A stretch of DNA of 7,563 nucleotides from Candidatus Portnoybacteria bacterium CG_4_10_14_0_2_um_filter_44_20 (GTDB lineage: Bacteria; Patescibacteriota; Minisyncoccia; Portnoybacterales; GCA-002795985), in contig PFOG01000214.1 in NCBI GenBank assembly GCA_002792395.1, positions 1 to 7,563 on the forward strand, in the 5' to 3' direction. The stretch's first letter is position 1. Every line of letters starts with the position of its first letter. Made by a program: the position numbers and the translations under genes. The notes under the pieces were generated by a model. That model saw nothing but the letters and a program-made list of their open reading frames with translations. It was not told the origin of the DNA and ran no database searches. Positions 6,365 to 7,563 of the stretch are shown here, in pieces.

Positions 6365-6712
6365 TTATTCCTCCGTTTCAACGTCGGGCCGCATTTCAAT
6401 TGCTTTGAGCGGACACTCTTCGCTGCAGACACCGCAGCCTTTGCAGTGGTCGTAGTCAATCGTTACCTTACCGTTTTCGTCGACCAAAATAGCCGGTTCC
6501 GGACAGAATTTTCGGCAAATCCCGCATTTCAAGCCCCGATTTTTGCACTTGGCATAGTCGATAACCGGCTTGACCGTCCGCCAAAGGCCTGTTTTGTTTC
6601 CAGTGGTGTCACGAAGAGAAATCGAGATTATTTTGGATAATTCAAGTAATTTATCGACCTCTTCGATGGCCGTTGGCATGGATAAATTCGGCCTGATGGA
6701 ATTTGTCGACAT
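6365..6712 (-). CDS. porD: PFOR delta subunit, 2x[4Fe-4S] ferredoxin domain (probably C-terminal half of a gamma-delta fusion)
   Basis: Electron-transfer subunit carrying two 4Fe-4S clusters that pass electrons from the PorAB active site to free ferredoxin. The 115-residue frame has TGLWRTVKPVIDYAKC, the usual PorD beginning, only from about residue 41. Cysteines are at 56, 63, 66, 70 (CKNRGLKCGICRKFCP, with an enlarged first spacing of six) and 90, 93, 96, 100 (CKGCGVCSEECP). The ATG at 6712 has no Shine-Dalgarno, unlike porC, porA and porB. Upstream of it the same frame stays open and reads IPPHKINDNIASAKEAF, which looks like the missing C-terminus of PorC. I infer that this is the downstream part of a fused PorC-PorD protein, separated by a frameshift near 6777-6788. 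It could alternatively start here as a separate subunit. Confidence 0.85.
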   Translation of the reverse strand: MSTNSIRPNLSMPTAIEEVDKLLELSKIISISLRDTTGNKTGLWRTVKPVIDYAKCKNRGLKCGICRKFCPEPAILVDENGKVTIDYDHCKGCGVCSEECPLKAIEMRPDVETEE

Positions 6713-7275
6713 TTTGATGGCGGTTTTTTCAAACGCCTCTTTGGCCGAGGCAATGTTGTCGTTGATTTTATGCGGCGGAATATCCCCGCTTCCATAATTG
6801 CCTGGCAGAGGATGTCTATAGTGATACCGAGGGCATTCTCTAATGCTTTTGCCACGGCGCCGAGAATGGTGGTATTGGTGATGGGAAGTTCTCGGGTCCC
6901 GATGCCATATTTTGCCGCGATGTTTTTCGCGTCAATGGTGGCGACCCTGAATGGTCCGAGATAAAAGAAATCTTTTGGCGGTTTGGCAGAGTTGATAATT
7001 AGGCAGCCATTGTCTCTAAGGCTATCTATAATTTCCGGAGTTATTAATCCTTCGTCTAAAACTACGATGCAATCTGGATTGGCGATTGGGTAACGGGCGC
7101 TAATTTTGTCGTCAGCCAGGCGGAAGTCAGCCGTAACTGGCGCGCCGCCCCTTTCAGCTCCGAACTTCGGCGCGGAAAGGGCGTATTTATTAAAGAGTAC
7201 AGCCGCTTTGCCCAGAATAATCGAGGCAATGACTACGCCTTGGCCTCCGCGACCCCAGAATTTTATTTCGAACAT
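6628..7275 (-). CDS. porC: PFOR gamma subunit (C-terminus shifted out of frame)
   Basis: Gamma subunit of PFOR, a Rossmann-like domain that binds the complex together and may interact with CoA. With Met at 7275 as residue 1, the frame shows FWGRGGQGVV (6-15), SAPKFGAERGGAPV (34-47), NPDCIVVLDEGLI (66-78) and NTTILGAVAKALE (134-146), all family-like up to MEAG (161-164). After that it becomes an Arg/Lys/Pro-rich tail of about 50 residues (FRRIKSTTTLPRPKRR...) unlike PorC. The PorC-like continuation is in the porD frame. The start at 7275 is chosen over ATG 7284 because AAGGAG (complement of 7285-7290) directly abuts the latter but is 9 bases from the former. First gene of the por operon, about 60 bases after the promoter. 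A joined gamma-delta product would be about 303 residues. Confidence 0.85.
   Translation of the reverse strand: MFEIKFWGRGGQGVVIASIILGKAAVLFNKYALSAPKFGAERGGAPVTADFRLADDKISARYPIANPDCIVVLDEGLITPEIIDSLRDNGCLIINSAKPPKDFFYLGPFRVATIDAKNIAAKYGIGTRELPITNTTILGAVAKALENALGITIDILCQAIMEAGIFRRIKSTTTLPRPKRRLKKPPSKCRQIPSGRIYPCQRPSKRSINYLNYPK
6777..6788 (-). other. Probable frameshift site between porC and porD
   Basis: On the coding strand the bases are GCGGGGATATTCC. The porC frame reads GCG-GGG-ATA-TTC; the conserved continuation needs CCG-CCG-CAT in the -1 frame. One missing G in the GGGG run, an extra AT in ATAT, or a -1 ribosomal slip on GGG would each restore a continuous PorC-PorD protein (giving MEAG-D-IPPHK or MEAG-IPPHK). 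Cause not decidable from this sequence. Confidence 0.75.
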
Positions 7276-7284
7276 CTCGTTCAT

Positions 7285-7290
7285 CTCCTT
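7285..7290 (-). promoter_or_regulatory. Ribosome binding site deciding the porC start
   Basis: AAGGAG on the minus strand, within AAAAGGAG. It lies with zero spacing before the ATG at 7284 and nine bases before the in-frame ATG at 7275, which supports the latter as the initiation codon. Confidence 0.7.
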
Positions 7291-7341
7291 TTAGGGTTTC
7301 CGGTTATTATGTTAGTTTTCAAAGAAACTTCCTGTGCCCCA

Positions 7342-7371
7342 ATTTTAGCCTCAAAATTGTTATTCTGTCAA
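7342..7371 (-). promoter_or_regulatory. Sigma70-type promoter of the por operon
   Basis: On the minus strand, a consensus TTGACA (complement of 7366-7371) is followed after 18 bases by TAAAAT (complement of 7342-7347). Transcription would begin near 7335, leaving a leader of about 60 bases before porC with a good ribosome site. No operator palindrome is obvious in the leader. Confidence 0.75.
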
Positions 7372-7410
7372 GATTTTAGGTAATAGCTTAGTGAAAAATG
7401 CTGATTTTTT

Positions 7411-7488
7411 GTCATTCCCGCGCAGGCGGGAATCCAGAAATCATGGAAATTCAATAAATTCTGGATTTCGGATCAAGTCAGGAATGAC
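7411..7488. repeat. Nested-palindrome (REP/MITE-like) repeat
   Basis: Outer arms GTCATTCC (7411-7418) and GGAATGAC (7481-7488), and inner arms ATCCAGAA (7432-7439) and TTCTGGAT (7459-7466), are perfect inverted pairs. A local hairpin ATTCCCGC-GCAG-GCGGGAAT (7414-7433, 8-bp stem) overlaps the left end. Repeats beginning GTCATTCCCGCG with AATCCAG are scattered through many bacterial genomes between genes. It sits between the divergent por promoter and the rightward promoter at 7526. Confidence 0.75.
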
Positions 7489-7525
7489 AGTATCTGCCAG
7501 TATTCACCAAACTAACCCGTGCTGT

Positions 7526-7554
7526 TTGACATTTGAAAAATTATTTGTTATAAG
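7526..7554 (+). promoter_or_regulatory. Sigma70-type promoter reading out of the window
   Basis: TTGACA (7526-7531), a 17-base AT-rich spacer and TATAAG (7549-7554) give near-consensus -35 and -10 boxes, with a start expected at about 7561. It points right, divergent from the por operon. The gene it serves lies beyond the window. Confidence 0.7.
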
Positions 7555-7563
7555 GATAGAAGC

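Noticed and set aside
6628..6784. Real Arg/Lys-rich C-terminal tail of PorC
   Set aside because: The family-like continuation is clearly in the other frame, so the tail is most easily explained as out-of-frame translation.

Overview
The window looks like a chromosomal segment of a small-genome bacterium, most likely a Patescibacteria/CPR (Parcubacteria-like) organism. This is an inference. It rests on the short archaeal-style asparaginyl-tRNA synthetase, a Mur ligase that lacks the usual N-terminal domain, a FemAB-type cell-wall aminoacyltransferase, and many small palindromic repeats both between and inside genes. UGA is used as a stop by asnS and porA, so a code that reads UGA as an amino acid (as in some CPR lineages) is not in use here.

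Layout. Bases 1-139 hold a nested-palindrome repeat and no supportable gene. On the + strand follow asnS (140-1441), a femX/femAB-like gene (1459-2529), a 155-base AT-rich gap made mostly of a long imperfect inverted repeat, and a MurE-like Mur ligase gene (2685-4073). Between 4074 and 4251 lie a perfect 19-bp inverted repeat enclosing two smaller hairpins and a bidirectional rho-independent terminator. On the - strand, convergent with these, is a compact pyruvate:ferredoxin oxidoreductase (PFOR) operon read from right to left: gamma (porC) and delta (porD) in two overlapping frames, then alpha (porA) and beta (porB). It is driven by a good sigma70-type promoter at about 7342-7371. Bases 7285-7563 hold that promoter, another nested-palindrome repeat and a strong promoter pointing out of the right end.

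Function. The + strand genes serve tRNA-Asn charging and peptidoglycan stem-peptide and cross-bridge synthesis. The - strand operon encodes the complex that oxidises pyruvate to acetyl-CoA and CO2 and reduces ferredoxin, a typical anaerobic fermentation step.

Most unusual points: (1) three palindromic elements sit in frame inside coding sequence, two near-identical 33-nt copies in femX and an unrelated 57-nt one in the Mur ligase gene, recalling the Rickettsia palindromic elements in concept; (2) porC and porD look like one gamma-delta fusion gene split by a single frameshift next to a GGGG run; (3) the murE-femX convergent region carries a complex palindrome of unknown role.
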